8,497 bases of DNA from a bacterium (GTDB lineage Bacteria; Patescibacteriota; UBA1384; XYA2-FULL-43-10; 1-14-0-10-43-13): NCBI GenBank assembly GCA_030649445.1, contig JAUSKR010000057.1:1-8497 (forward strand). The letters are read 5' to 3'. Shown piece after piece: positions 1-5,002 of the stretch. The notes under the pieces were generated by a model. The model saw only the letters and a program-made list of their open reading frames with translations, made no database searches and was not told the origin of the DNA. How positions within the stretch are numbered: position 1 is the stretch's first letter; every line of letters begins with the position of its first letter. The position numbers were made by a program, and so were the translations under genes.

Positions 1-1235
1 CGAAAAGGGAATTTAACAGCTTGCAGTTGCTAGACGGTGCTATTTTGACACACAACCCACTTGATCCTTCAGAAATGAACGATGACACCAATGGAGATGG
101 TTCTCTTGCAGACGAGAAAACTGGATCTGGTCGTTTCAGAAAAGTTGATCTGATGATTGACAGCCAAGTTAAATTGGCTAGTGGCGGTAGCATCAATGTG
201 GATAAAGCTGGCTATCCAGCGAGTAGCTCTACAGCTCTTAAAGGATATGGTGTTGGTGGTGGTGGAACGGTAATTGGTAATGGTTGTGCCAGAAACGAGA
301 ATGAATGTTTAGGTGGTGGTGCCGGTTATGCAGGAATCGGGTACGCTGGAAGCGGTTCCGGCAGTTCTGGCGGGGTTATTTATAACAATGACCCGAATAT
401 TACTAACGATGTTAATTTCGAATGGGGCTCTGCAGGCGGATATTCGAGACCGTTTGCACCTGGCGGGTCAGGTGGTGGTCGAATTCGGCTAGAGGTGGCT
501 GGCACTTTCGAAATGTCGGATGATTCATCAATTTCAGCAAATGGAGACAATGGTAAAAATAAAGGTGATCCGCACGGGTCTTTTGGGGGCGCTGGATCAG
601 GTGGAACTATTAAGATAGTCATGTCCAGGTATATCAGTGGCAACAGTCCTCGTGTCAGTGCTGCGGCAACAGGATACGTGGGGGATAATGGTTCATATAA
701 ATTAACTAAAAACAGTTTGAAGGGTACAGCCACATTAGTTAATCTTAGTTCAAACGGTTCTGCTGGTCCTGCTATATCTTCTGACGGAGGCTTCTCAGCT
801 GATGGAACGTCAATGTGGTCTGGCGGCGGGTACCCAAATTTCCTTGGTTCTGGCTCTGGTGGACGAATTTACATAAAAGCACTTTCGTCTGGAGGGGTGA
901 CAATTTTGAAAAAATTGGTTGCGAATTCCCGTCCAGGACTTGTTCCTGCCAATCAGTTCAATCCTTACTCTCTTCAGGTCGGGGATACGATCGAAGTCGA
1001 TCTCACCATCGGTTCGTACATTGGGTCTCCAACTATTGTTGACGAGATGCTGACTCTGCCTCTAGGTTCGAACCCATTAAAATTTTGTAAATTTAATTCC
1101 GGCACATTTGTTAAACCAGTAGGAACTAGCGCAACTGCACTTCCGGCGCCTGATGGTAAAACTGTGACGATATCGAATTTACCAGCAAACAGCAATAACC
1201 CGCAGTTGATGACATATAAGTGCACCGTTCAATAA
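1..1235 (+). CDS. Glycine-rich repeat surface protein, 5'-truncated
   Basis: The reading frame is open from the first bases (first full codon at 3-5), so the gene begins upstream. The TTG at 21 is only the first possible start inside the window and probably not the real one. The visible ~410 residues are rich in Gly, Ser and Asn. They carry a recurrent GSGG-x-I type motif whose Ile codons lie at 273, 378, 483, 609 and 867, giving steps of 35, 35, 42 and 86 residues. Each motif is followed by an alternating hydrophobic strand such as RIRLEV, TIKIV or RIYIKAL. This is the look of a parallel beta-helix or beta-roll surface protein. Near the N-terminal end of the visible part, DDTNGDGSLADE resembles a calcium loop. 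The end is less glycine-rich and has two Cys (KFCKF and YKCTVQ). It is probably secreted or cell-surface attached. The exact family and ligand are not recognised. Its stop is 29 nt before the next gene, suggesting co-transcription. Confidence 0.75.
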   Translation, partial: KREFNSLQLLDGAILTHNPLDPSEMNDDTNGDGSLADEKTGSGRFRKVDLMIDSQVKLASGGSINVDKAGYPASSSTALKGYGVGGGGTVIGNGCARNENECLGGGAGYAGIGYAGSGSGSSGGVIYNNDPNITNDVNFEWGSAGGYSRPFAPGGSGGGRIRLEVAGTFEMSDDSSISANGDNGKNKGDPHGSFGGAGSGGTIKIVMSRYISGNSPRVSAAATGYVGDNGSYKLTKNSLKGTATLVNLSSNGSAGPAISSDGGFSADGTSMWSGGGYPNFLGSGSGGRIYIKALSSGGVTILKKLVANSRPGLVPANQFNPYSLQVGDTIEVDLTIGSYIGSPTIVDEMLTLPLGSNPLKFCKFNSGTFVKPVGTSATALPAPDGKTVTISNLPANSNNPQLMTYKCTVQ

Positions 1236-1264
1236 CATTTAATTTGGAAATTTAACTTAGAACA

Positions 1265-2401
1265 GTGAAAATCAATTCTAAAAAAATAGCAGTGGTTTCG
1301 ATCGCAGTTTCTTTAGTTGTGGTTTTTGTAGTAGCACAAGCTAGGGCTGCTAGCGGTTTTCCCGAAGTTATGTCTGGAAACACGACTGTGACGATAAATG
1401 GCCAGACAGTTTATGGTGGATTAAATGGCAATTATGCCATTTTGAATAGTGACACCAGTGCGAGTTATGGTTTCAAGAAATCAACACTTTATAGTTCTTG
1501 CTTGTCTGATACAGCCGGTCCGGTTTGTTTTATTCTCGGCACCGGAGTTGACGGCTCCAACTTATTTGGAACCCAAGGCGGCAGGTTGATGACAGCGAAG
1601 ACAACTATTGACGGCGATGTTGTTTACGAAATTCCAGCTTTACTTTTTAGTGGGCTCAATATAAACGGTGATGTTTCTGGTGATGATCTCGGCTATCTAA
1701 AGTTTTGGAGCTCGGCAAATTTATTGCGGGGCAATGGAACGACCGGTGATGGTGTCGGTTGGAATCTGGGAAACTATGCCTTTAATCCGAAAGCGCAAGT
1801 TAAATTAGACAGTGAACTGGGCAAACAATACAGCGCAAAATTAGCAACTTTGGCTGGAAGTGGGACCATTCTAACTGCATCTGCTTTTTCGCTTCGGGCA
1901 AATTATTACCTTCAAGCAGGAGGGTCAGCCATTTTTACGAACTCAGTCACGCCAGATGATAGCGCAAAATATCCTGATGGCAAAGTCTGGGTTATTAATG
2001 GAACGGGTACGACGACAATAAATTTCGATGCGACGTATCATGGCAAGGGCACCATCATAATAAATGGCGGTAATCTTGTAGTCAATCAAAATACTGATCT
2101 CCAAGCGGAACCGTCAACAGATAGTCGGCTGGGGATAATCGTTCTAAAAAACGGGAATGCTCTGGGAGGTAATTGTACTTTTAACGGCAATAATAAAGTT
2201 CAGGCGATGGTATTTTGTGAGAATAAATTTACTGCTCTCGGAAATGGTGAATTTACTGGATCTTTCGTCGCGTCTGATTTTGAAATCAACCCGAGTTCAT
2301 CTGTCCTTTTCTCCTATGATCCGGCTTTTGATAGCAGCCAGCCGCCAGGATTTAGGAATTTGGCCATGCCGGGGACGAAGGAAGTGGGGAACCAGCCGTA
2401 G
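1265..2401 (+). CDS. Exported PilX-like / pilus-associated beta-rich protein
   Basis: A 378-residue protein starting at GTG. The start is chosen because it gives a complete signal sequence directly: a basic N-terminus (MKINSKK), a hydrophobic core to about residue 24, and an AQARA-AS cleavage region around residue 28. No prepilin-peptidase site (G followed by F-T-x-x-E) is visible, so this is not an obvious pilin. The mature part is rich in Asn, Gly and Thr. From about residue 250 it has stacked short strands (GKGTIIINGGNLVVNQNT, then GNCTFNGNN, then GNGEFTGSFVAS). It ends with a YDP...PPGF segment and a short MPGTKEV-like tail. I recall this layout from PilX-like and related pilus-tip or adhesin proteins next to T4P genes; the assignment is by pattern only. 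Cys pairs occur at about residues 79/87 and near the C-terminus. No strong Shine-Dalgarno is visible. The stop codon lies inside a perfect hairpin (2390-2408). Confidence 0.6.
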   Translation: MKINSKKIAVVSIAVSLVVVFVVAQARAASGFPEVMSGNTTVTINGQTVYGGLNGNYAILNSDTSASYGFKKSTLYSSCLSDTAGPVCFILGTGVDGSNLFGTQGGRLMTAKTTIDGDVVYEIPALLFSGLNINGDVSGDDLGYLKFWSSANLLRGNGTTGDGVGWNLGNYAFNPKAQVKLDSELGKQYSAKLATLAGSGTILTASAFSLRANYYLQAGGSAIFTNSVTPDDSAKYPDGKVWVINGTGTTTINFDATYHGKGTIIINGGNLVVNQNTDLQAEPSTDSRLGIIVLKNGNALGGNCTFNGNNKVQAMVFCENKFTALGNGEFTGSFVASDFEINPSSSVLFSYDPAFDSSQPPGFRNLAMPGTKEVGNQP

Positions 2402-2408
2402 GCTGGTT
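2390..2408. repeat. Perfect 8-bp hairpin over the stop codon of the exported-protein gene
   Basis: AACCAGCC (2390-2397), a 3-nt loop GTA, then GGCTGGTT (2401-2408). The TAG stop spans loop and stem (2399-2401). There is no following T tract, so it is not a canonical intrinsic terminator. It could slow RNA polymerase, protect a 3' end, or be the remnant of a short palindromic repeat. The same CCAGCC-NNN-GGCTGG core recurs inside pilB at 5803-5817. Confidence 0.6.
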
Positions 2409-2414
2409 AGCACA

Positions 2415-2471
2415 AAAATCCGAATATCGAAATCCGAAATCCGAAACAAATTCAAATATCTAAATTCAAAA
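2415..2471 (+). repeat. Left inverted repeat of the S23-like module
   Basis: The outer arm 2415-2449 matches the reverse complement of 2880-2914 at 28 of 35 positions without gaps. The inner arm 2458-2471 matches the reverse complement of 2865-2878 at 12 of 14 positions, and both differences become U-G wobbles in RNA. Eight bases (2450-2457) bulge on this side. The outer arm is itself built from variants of an AATCCGAA / ATATCGAA unit. It ends 15 nt before the ATG of the enclosed gene. Confidence 0.75.
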
Positions 2472-2486
2472 AATCAAAACAAAGCC

Positions 2487-2855
2487 ATGGAGCAGCCAAA
2501 ACAATATGATTTAGAGGAAAGAACATATATTTTTGCCAGAGATTGCCGGAATTTAATCAAACAACTCATGAAAACAATTACAAACATTGAAGATGGCAAG
2601 CAGTTAGCTAGATCATCAGGTTCAGTCCCAGCCAATTATATCGAGGCAAATGAGGCGTTGAGTAAAAAAGATTTTCTGCTGAGAATTAAAATTAGCCGTA
2701 AAGAGGCAAAGGAAAGTATCCTCTGGCTTCGATTGATTGACATTCAGGACGAGAAACTGGAAAAAGAACGGCAGCGACTTTTGCAGGAAGCGACGGAGTT
2801 GATGATGATTTTTGGTTCAATCTTAAGAAAATCAGAGAAAATCGCGACTGTTTAG
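2487..2855 (+). CDS. Four-helix-bundle protein (S23 / 23S rRNA intervening-sequence protein family, Avd-like)
   Basis: A 122-residue protein. The start at ATG 2487 fits the usual family length of about 120. The frame stays open far upstream, but that stretch reads through the left inverted repeat and the neighbouring gene, so it is not taken as coding. Family hallmarks are visible: YDLEERTYIFARDCRNLIKQ in helix 1, NIEDGKQLARSSGSVPANYI and EANEALSKKDFLLRIKISRK in the middle, then the EAKES-x-WLRL helix and a final basic EATELMMIFGSILRKSEK helix. The protein is compact and has no signal peptide. Family members form basic pentameric barrels. Avd relatives act with the reverse transcriptase of diversity-generating retroelements, and IVP relatives are encoded within 23S rRNA insertions; the biochemical role of stand-alone copies is not settled. 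No reverse transcriptase or template/variable repeat is visible nearby. There is no clear Shine-Dalgarno; the stem of the flanking inverted repeat lies just upstream and may affect translation. Confidence 0.85.
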   Translation: MEQPKQYDLEERTYIFARDCRNLIKQLMKTITNIEDGKQLARSSGSVPANYIEANEALSKKDFLLRIKISRKEAKESILWLRLIDIQDEKLEKERQRLLQEATELMMIFGSILRKSEKIATV

Positions 2856-2864
2856 AATTTAATA

Positions 2865-2914
2865 TTTTGGATTTAGGTATTGTTTCGAATTTCGATATTC
2901 GGATTTCGGATTTT
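2865..2914 (+). repeat. Right inverted repeat of the S23-like module
   Basis: The partner of the left arm: 2865-2878 and 2880-2914 pair with 2458-2471 and 2415-2449. It begins 9 nt after the TAG stop of the four-helix-bundle gene and ends just before the pil promoter region. The sequence is a run of ATTTCGATATTCGGATTTCG-type units, the complement of the left-hand unit. Confidence 0.75.
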
Positions 2915-2936
2915 AAGTTAAGTATTCATGATTCCA

Positions 2937-2962
2937 TTTTAAAAAGTTCTTGCTTTTTAAAA
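2937..2962. repeat. Perfect A/T-rich hairpin upstream of the pil promoter
   Basis: TTTTAAAAAG (2937-2946), a 6-nt loop TTCTTG, then CTTTTTAAAA (2953-2962). The stem is perfect but almost all A/T, so it is a weak terminator at best. With its T-rich arms it could insulate the pil operon from upstream transcription. Its right arm overlaps the place where a -35 element would lie, so it might also be an operator-like site. Confidence 0.45.
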
Positions 2963-2977
2963 TACATTCAATTAAAC

Positions 2978-2983
2978 TATAAT
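2978..2983 (+). promoter_or_regulatory. Likely promoter -10 box of the pil operon
   Basis: A perfect TATAAT at 2978-2983. The -35 region is poor: TTTTTA at 2954-2959 gives an 18-bp spacer, while the better TTGCTT at 2950-2955 gives 22 bp. Transcription would start near 2990, leaving a leader of about 16 nt with a strong Shine-Dalgarno AGGAGG at 2993-2998. This is the best promoter candidate in the window and coincides with the first gene of the pilN-pilT block. Confidence 0.5.
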
Positions 2984-3005
2984 AAACTGATTAGGAGGGA
3001 GATAA

Positions 3006-3737
3006 ATGGATCTAGAACATCAATTAGATAGTAAGGTTGAACCGGCATCAACCCCAACCCCGACTTCGAGTCCAATTTCAGACTCGAGTCCAGCGGACAG
3101 TCCGAAGCCGGAGCCAAGTCACAGTGGCGGCGGTGACGAGATTGAAGGAATTTCGGAGCATAGCGATTTGAATTTGCCGGCTCTTTTGCTTTGGATTGGC
3201 GCGGTCTTAGCGCTGACAGCGATGATTTCCCTGTGGTTTTTGAGCCATAGCGCGGCCCAAAAATTAGCCGACAAAAAAAGTGAAAAAGATGCTACTATTG
3301 CTGAGATTTCAACTCCGACCTACGCCAATGTCGAAGCCAAAGCGACGGCTTTTCAGGCCGCAGTCAGTCAATTGAAAACTGCATCAAGCGGCCGATATGT
3401 CTTTGGTGACTTTTTGCCGCTTTTTTATGGCCGGGTCAATAAAAATGTCGTTGTGACCAATCTAGCAGTTGGCTCCGATGGCAAACTTAGTTTCGATGGC
3501 ACGACCGATAGTTATAAATCGGCGGCATTGCAGCTGGCTTCGCTTCAGAGCTGGAAAATTAACGACAAAAATGTCATCTCGAACGCCCAGTTATTATCCG
3601 AGTCGGAGGATGTCTCAAAAGGTGTGGTGGTCAAATTTGCTATCAGCGCTAACATTGACAAGACAGTTTCTCTGAAAACGACTCCAACTAATACAACACC
3701 GGCGGATTCGACTAGCTCACCGCAAGGAGGAAACTAA
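3006..3737 (+). CDS. pilN: PilN-like type IV pilus inner-membrane alignment protein
   Basis: 243 residues. The start is fixed by AGGAGG at 2993-2998, 7 nt before the ATG. Residues 1-55 are a cytoplasmic tail rich in Pro, Ser, Thr and acidic residues. A single membrane segment follows (about 57-80, LPALLLWIGAVLALTAMISL), then a charged helical stretch (85-125). After that comes a ferredoxin-like PilN domain with the recognisable FGDFLPLFYGRVNKNVVVTN core and a VVVKFAISANI strand, and a Ser/Thr tail. PilN pairs with PilO in the inner membrane and links the cytoplasmic motor side (PilM) to the pilus base. No gene resembling pilM lies in the window. The classic INLLP PilM-binding motif is not obvious; the closest is DLNLP directly before the membrane segment. 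The end of the gene carries the Shine-Dalgarno of the next gene. Assignment rests on topology, domain pattern and neighbours. Confidence 0.75.
   Translation: MDLEHQLDSKVEPASTPTPTSSPISDSSPADSPKPEPSHSGGGDEIEGISEHSDLNLPALLLWIGAVLALTAMISLWFLSHSAAQKLADKKSEKDATIAEISTPTYANVEAKATAFQAAVSQLKTASSGRYVFGDFLPLFYGRVNKNVVVTNLAVGSDGKLSFDGTTDSYKSAALQLASLQSWKINDKNVISNAQLLSESEDVSKGVVVKFAISANIDKTVSLKTTPTNTTPADSTSSPQGGN
3707..3724 (+). repeat. Repeat-like coding segment in the pilN tail
   Basis: TTCGACTAGCTCACCGCA matches 4329-4346 in the pilO tail at 17 of 18 positions. In both genes it encodes the same S-T-S-S-P-Q type ending in the same frame. It overlaps the Shine-Dalgarno of pilO (AAGGAGG, 3724-3730) by one base. 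Confidence 0.6.
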
Positions 3738-3738
3738 G

Positions 3739-4368
3739 ATGGAAAACTCCAAGAAACCAAAATCATCCAGCTTTGCTGCAGTCTTTCTGGTCGCCATCGC
3801 TTTTTTGGTCAGTTGGCTTTTGCTCGCACCCCAATATAAGCAAAACCAAGCTGATGCCGCTCAGGTCAGTTATGAAGTCGATGCGGTCAAGGGCAAACTT
3901 GAATCACTCAAAACAGCCCAGTCAACTATTGATAGTCTGGGCGGAACTGTTGATTCGATGTTTGTGGCTATCCCGAAGGATCAGGACAGCGGTAATATCA
4001 TCACGACTCTGGAGGCAATCGCCAGTGCTAACAAGGCCTACATTCCAAGTTTTCAAATCTCTAGTGGCACGAGCACCACAACGGATGCGACAACATCAGC
4101 AACCTCAGCCGAGGAACAGGACACAAGTTCAAATATTGTGGCAGTCTCTTTTTCGGTCAGCGGTGACTTTGCCGGCCTGACTGCCTTTGTCAAAGGTGTT
4201 GAAAACAATCTTAAGTTTTTCAATGTCAAAAGTCTGACTATTGCCTCAGATGACAAAGGTACATTAGCGATGACTTTGCAGTTAGAAGCCTACACGCAGG
4301 ACAACACTTCATCTCTGAGCTCGACTGGTTCGACAAGCTCACCGCAGGCAATCCCAACTGCTCAATAA
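3739..4368 (+). CDS. pilO: PilO-like type IV pilus inner-membrane alignment protein
   Basis: 209 residues. The ATG follows the pilN stop after 1 nt, with AAGGAGG (3724-3730) 8 nt upstream, so the two are translationally linked. A short cytoplasmic N-terminus (1-11) is followed by one membrane helix (12-30, FAAVFLVAIAFLVSWLLLAP) and a coiled-coil stretch (about 33-75). The extracytoplasmic ferredoxin-like PilO domain (85-188) includes an IITTLEAIASANKAYIPSF helix-strand, a VAVSFSVSGDFAGLTAFVKG core and a final TLAMTLQLEAY strand. A low-complexity Ser/Thr/Ala insert lies at 108-131 and a Ser/Thr tail at 189-209. PilO dimerises with PilN to form the alignment complex that joins motor and pilus. 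The tail contains a 12-nt sequence complementary to the intergenic palindromic repeat near 4911, so the C-terminus may be repeat-derived. Confidence 0.78.
   Translation: MENSKKPKSSSFAAVFLVAIAFLVSWLLLAPQYKQNQADAAQVSYEVDAVKGKLESLKTAQSTIDSLGGTVDSMFVAIPKDQDSGNIITTLEAIASANKAYIPSFQISSGTSTTTDATTSATSAEEQDTSSNIVAVSFSVSGDFAGLTAFVKGVENNLKFFNVKSLTIASDDKGTLAMTLQLEAYTQDNTSSLSSTGSTSSPQAIPTAQ
4329..4346 (+). repeat. Repeat-like coding segment in the pilO tail
   Basis: TTCGACAAGCTCACCGCA. Its first 12 bases (4329-4340) are the exact reverse complement of 4911-4922 inside the third intergenic palindrome. It also matches the pilN tail at 3707-3724 with one difference. It encodes part of the S-T-S-S-P-Q ending. 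Confidence 0.65.
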
Positions 4369-4389
4369 TACCTACCAGTGTTGCGCAAT

Positions 4390-4447
4390 TGTCATCCTGA
4401 GCGTAAGCGAAGGATCTCGGAGATTCTTCACTGCGTTCAGAATGACA
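4390..4447. repeat. Palindromic interspersed repeat, copy 1 (TGTCAT...ATGACA type)
   Basis: A 58-bp imperfect palindrome between pilO and the next gene. The ends TGTCATCCTGAGCG (4390-4403) and CGTTCAGAATGACA (4434-4447) pair at 12 of 14 positions. Inside, GAAGGATCTC (4409-4418) pairs with GAGATTCTTC (4420-4429). I recognise the CATCCTGAGC...GAAGGATCT pattern as a repeat that recurs in many environmental and CPR-type genomes; the copy number here cannot be judged from one window. No T tract follows. It probably folds in RNA and may act as a processing or attenuation point within the operon. Confidence 0.8.
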
Positions 4448-4507
4448 CTTAGAGTTGAATTATACAACAGCGGTAATACTTATATCAAATTATAAAAAGG
4501 ATTAGAC

Positions 4508-4783
4508 ATGCCTCAAAACAACAGATCAAAAACACTTGGAACACTTGGTAGTGTTATCCTCTTGATTGGCACACTTGCTGGCTTCTTTTGGCTCTGGAAT
4601 TCGGCTCAGCCGGCTGTCGTCACCAATTCCTCCATCGATCAAAAGTATCAGAAGGTCGAGATTGCCGGACTAGTCTCAGACGCGGAGACACTAATTGCCG
4701 ATAAACAAAATGCTGGAAGTCTGCCTGTTCTAACTCCAACCGCTGACCAGATGGGCCGAGACAACCCCTTCGCCGGTCTCTAA
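4508..4783 (+). CDS. Small single-pass membrane protein of the pilus operon
   Basis: 91 residues. The start is supported by AAGGA at 4497-4501, 6 nt before the ATG. A short basic N-terminus is followed by one membrane helix (about 11-30, GTLGSVILLIGTLAGFFWLW) and a ~60-residue extracytoplasmic part. The end, LPVLTPTADQMGRDNPFAGL, carries a GR-x-NPF motif. A comparable NPF/DPF motif occurs in PilP- and GspC-like pilus or secretion proteins, and short proteins of this kind follow pilO in some CPR pil operons. A role at the PilN/PilO complex is therefore plausible but unproven. The N-terminus does not show a prepilin cleavage site with Glu+5, so a minor pilin is less likely. It lies between repeat-filled gaps of 139 and 219 nt. 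Confidence 0.65.
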   Translation: MPQNNRSKTLGTLGSVILLIGTLAGFFWLWNSAQPAVVTNSSIDQKYQKVEIAGLVSDAETLIADKQNAGSLPVLTPTADQMGRDNPFAGL

Positions 4784-4841
4784 AATTCTGAGCAGTTAAA
4801 ATAATTCTTTAGTCAGTCCCACTTACGCAATCCATTTTAAA

Positions 4842-4896
4842 TGTCATTTCGACCCCCAGCTCTTTCTGGAAAGGGCTGGGTTGGAGAAATCTGACA
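4842..4896. repeat. Palindromic interspersed repeat, copy 2
   Basis: A 55-bp element starting TGTCATTTCGAC and ending GAAATCTGACA. Its core is an 11-bp stem: CCCAGCTCTTT (4855-4865), loop CTGG, AAAGGGCTGGG (4870-4880), with a single G-T pair. It shares the TGTCAT and TGACA ends with copies 1 and 3 but has a different interior, so it is a second subfamily. Confidence 0.75.
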
Positions 4897-4901
4897 CGGA
4901 G

Positions 4902-4967
4902 TGTCATCCTGAGCTTGTCGAAGGATCTCTTCCACTTCAAGATCTCTCGGCTCCGCTCGAGATGACA
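4902..4967. repeat. Palindromic interspersed repeat, copy 3
   Basis: A 66-bp element. Its ends TGTCATCCTGAG and CTCGAGATGACA are inverted repeats. It shares TGTCATCCTGAGC and TCGAAGGATCT-like blocks with copy 1 (4390-4447). Its GAGCTTGTCGAA (4911-4922) is the exact reverse complement of the pilO coding tail at 4329-4340. It lies only 5 nt after copy 2, in tandem. Confidence 0.8.
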
Positions 4968-5002
4968 GTTACGCGGCAGTAGTAGGAATATTTTAGGTTA
5001 GA

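Larger units (their letters stand above)
2415..2914 (+). mobile_element. S23/IVP-like module: four-helix-bundle gene enclosed by inverted repeats
   Basis: About 500 bp bounded by imperfect inverted repeats (outer arms 2415-2449 and 2880-2914, inner arms 2458-2471 and 2865-2878) with a single four-helix-bundle gene inside. As RNA it would form a ~49-bp interrupted stem with the gene in the terminal loop. The intervening sequences of fragmented 23S rRNA genes in several bacteria have the same layout: terminal complementary arms and an S23-type ORF. No rRNA sequence flanks the element here; it sits between an exported-protein gene and the pil promoter. No clear target duplication is seen. That it moves, or once moved, is inference. 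Confidence 0.45.
4784..5002. other. Non-coding gap before pilB filled by two palindromic repeats
   Basis: This 219-nt stretch has no credible ORF. It holds two adjacent palindromes (4842-4896 and 4902-4967). The rest is A/T-rich without a clear terminator or promoter; TATTTT at 4989-4994 is a weak -10 candidate lacking a good -35. The pilB Shine-Dalgarno is poor (AGGT at 4995-4998). Confidence 0.6.

Noticed and set aside
380..733. 117-residue minus-strand ORF
   Set aside because: It lies fully inside the glycine-rich gene; its Pro-rich content is the mirror of Gly codons, with no recognisable domain.
2390..2408. Rho-independent terminator after the exported-protein gene
   Set aside because: The hairpin is perfect but followed by AGCACAAAAA rather than a T tract, so it is listed only as a hairpin.
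2157..2486. Upstream in-frame extension of the four-helix-bundle gene
   Set aside because: It would read through the 3' part of the exported-protein gene and the left inverted repeat. The recognised family begins near MEQPKQYDLEE, and total length from ATG 2487 matches the family.
2415..2914. Diversity-generating retroelement (because of the Avd-like protein)
   Set aside because: No reverse transcriptase, and no template/variable repeat pair with adenine-biased differences, is visible in the window.
3773..4180. 135-residue + strand ORF in another frame of pilO
   Set aside because: Composition is Arg/Gln/Ser-rich frame-shadow type. The PilO frame has its own Shine-Dalgarno, membrane helix and domain.
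4455..4485. Promoter before the small membrane-protein gene (TTGAAT / TTATAT)
   Set aside because: The spacer is 19 bp and both hexamers are imperfect in A/T-rich DNA; not distinguishable from chance.
4508..4783. Minor pilin identity for the small membrane protein
   Set aside because: The hydrophobic segment is not preceded by a Gly/Ala cleavage site with a following Phe and Glu+5, and the conserved-looking part is at the C-terminus (GR-x-NPF).
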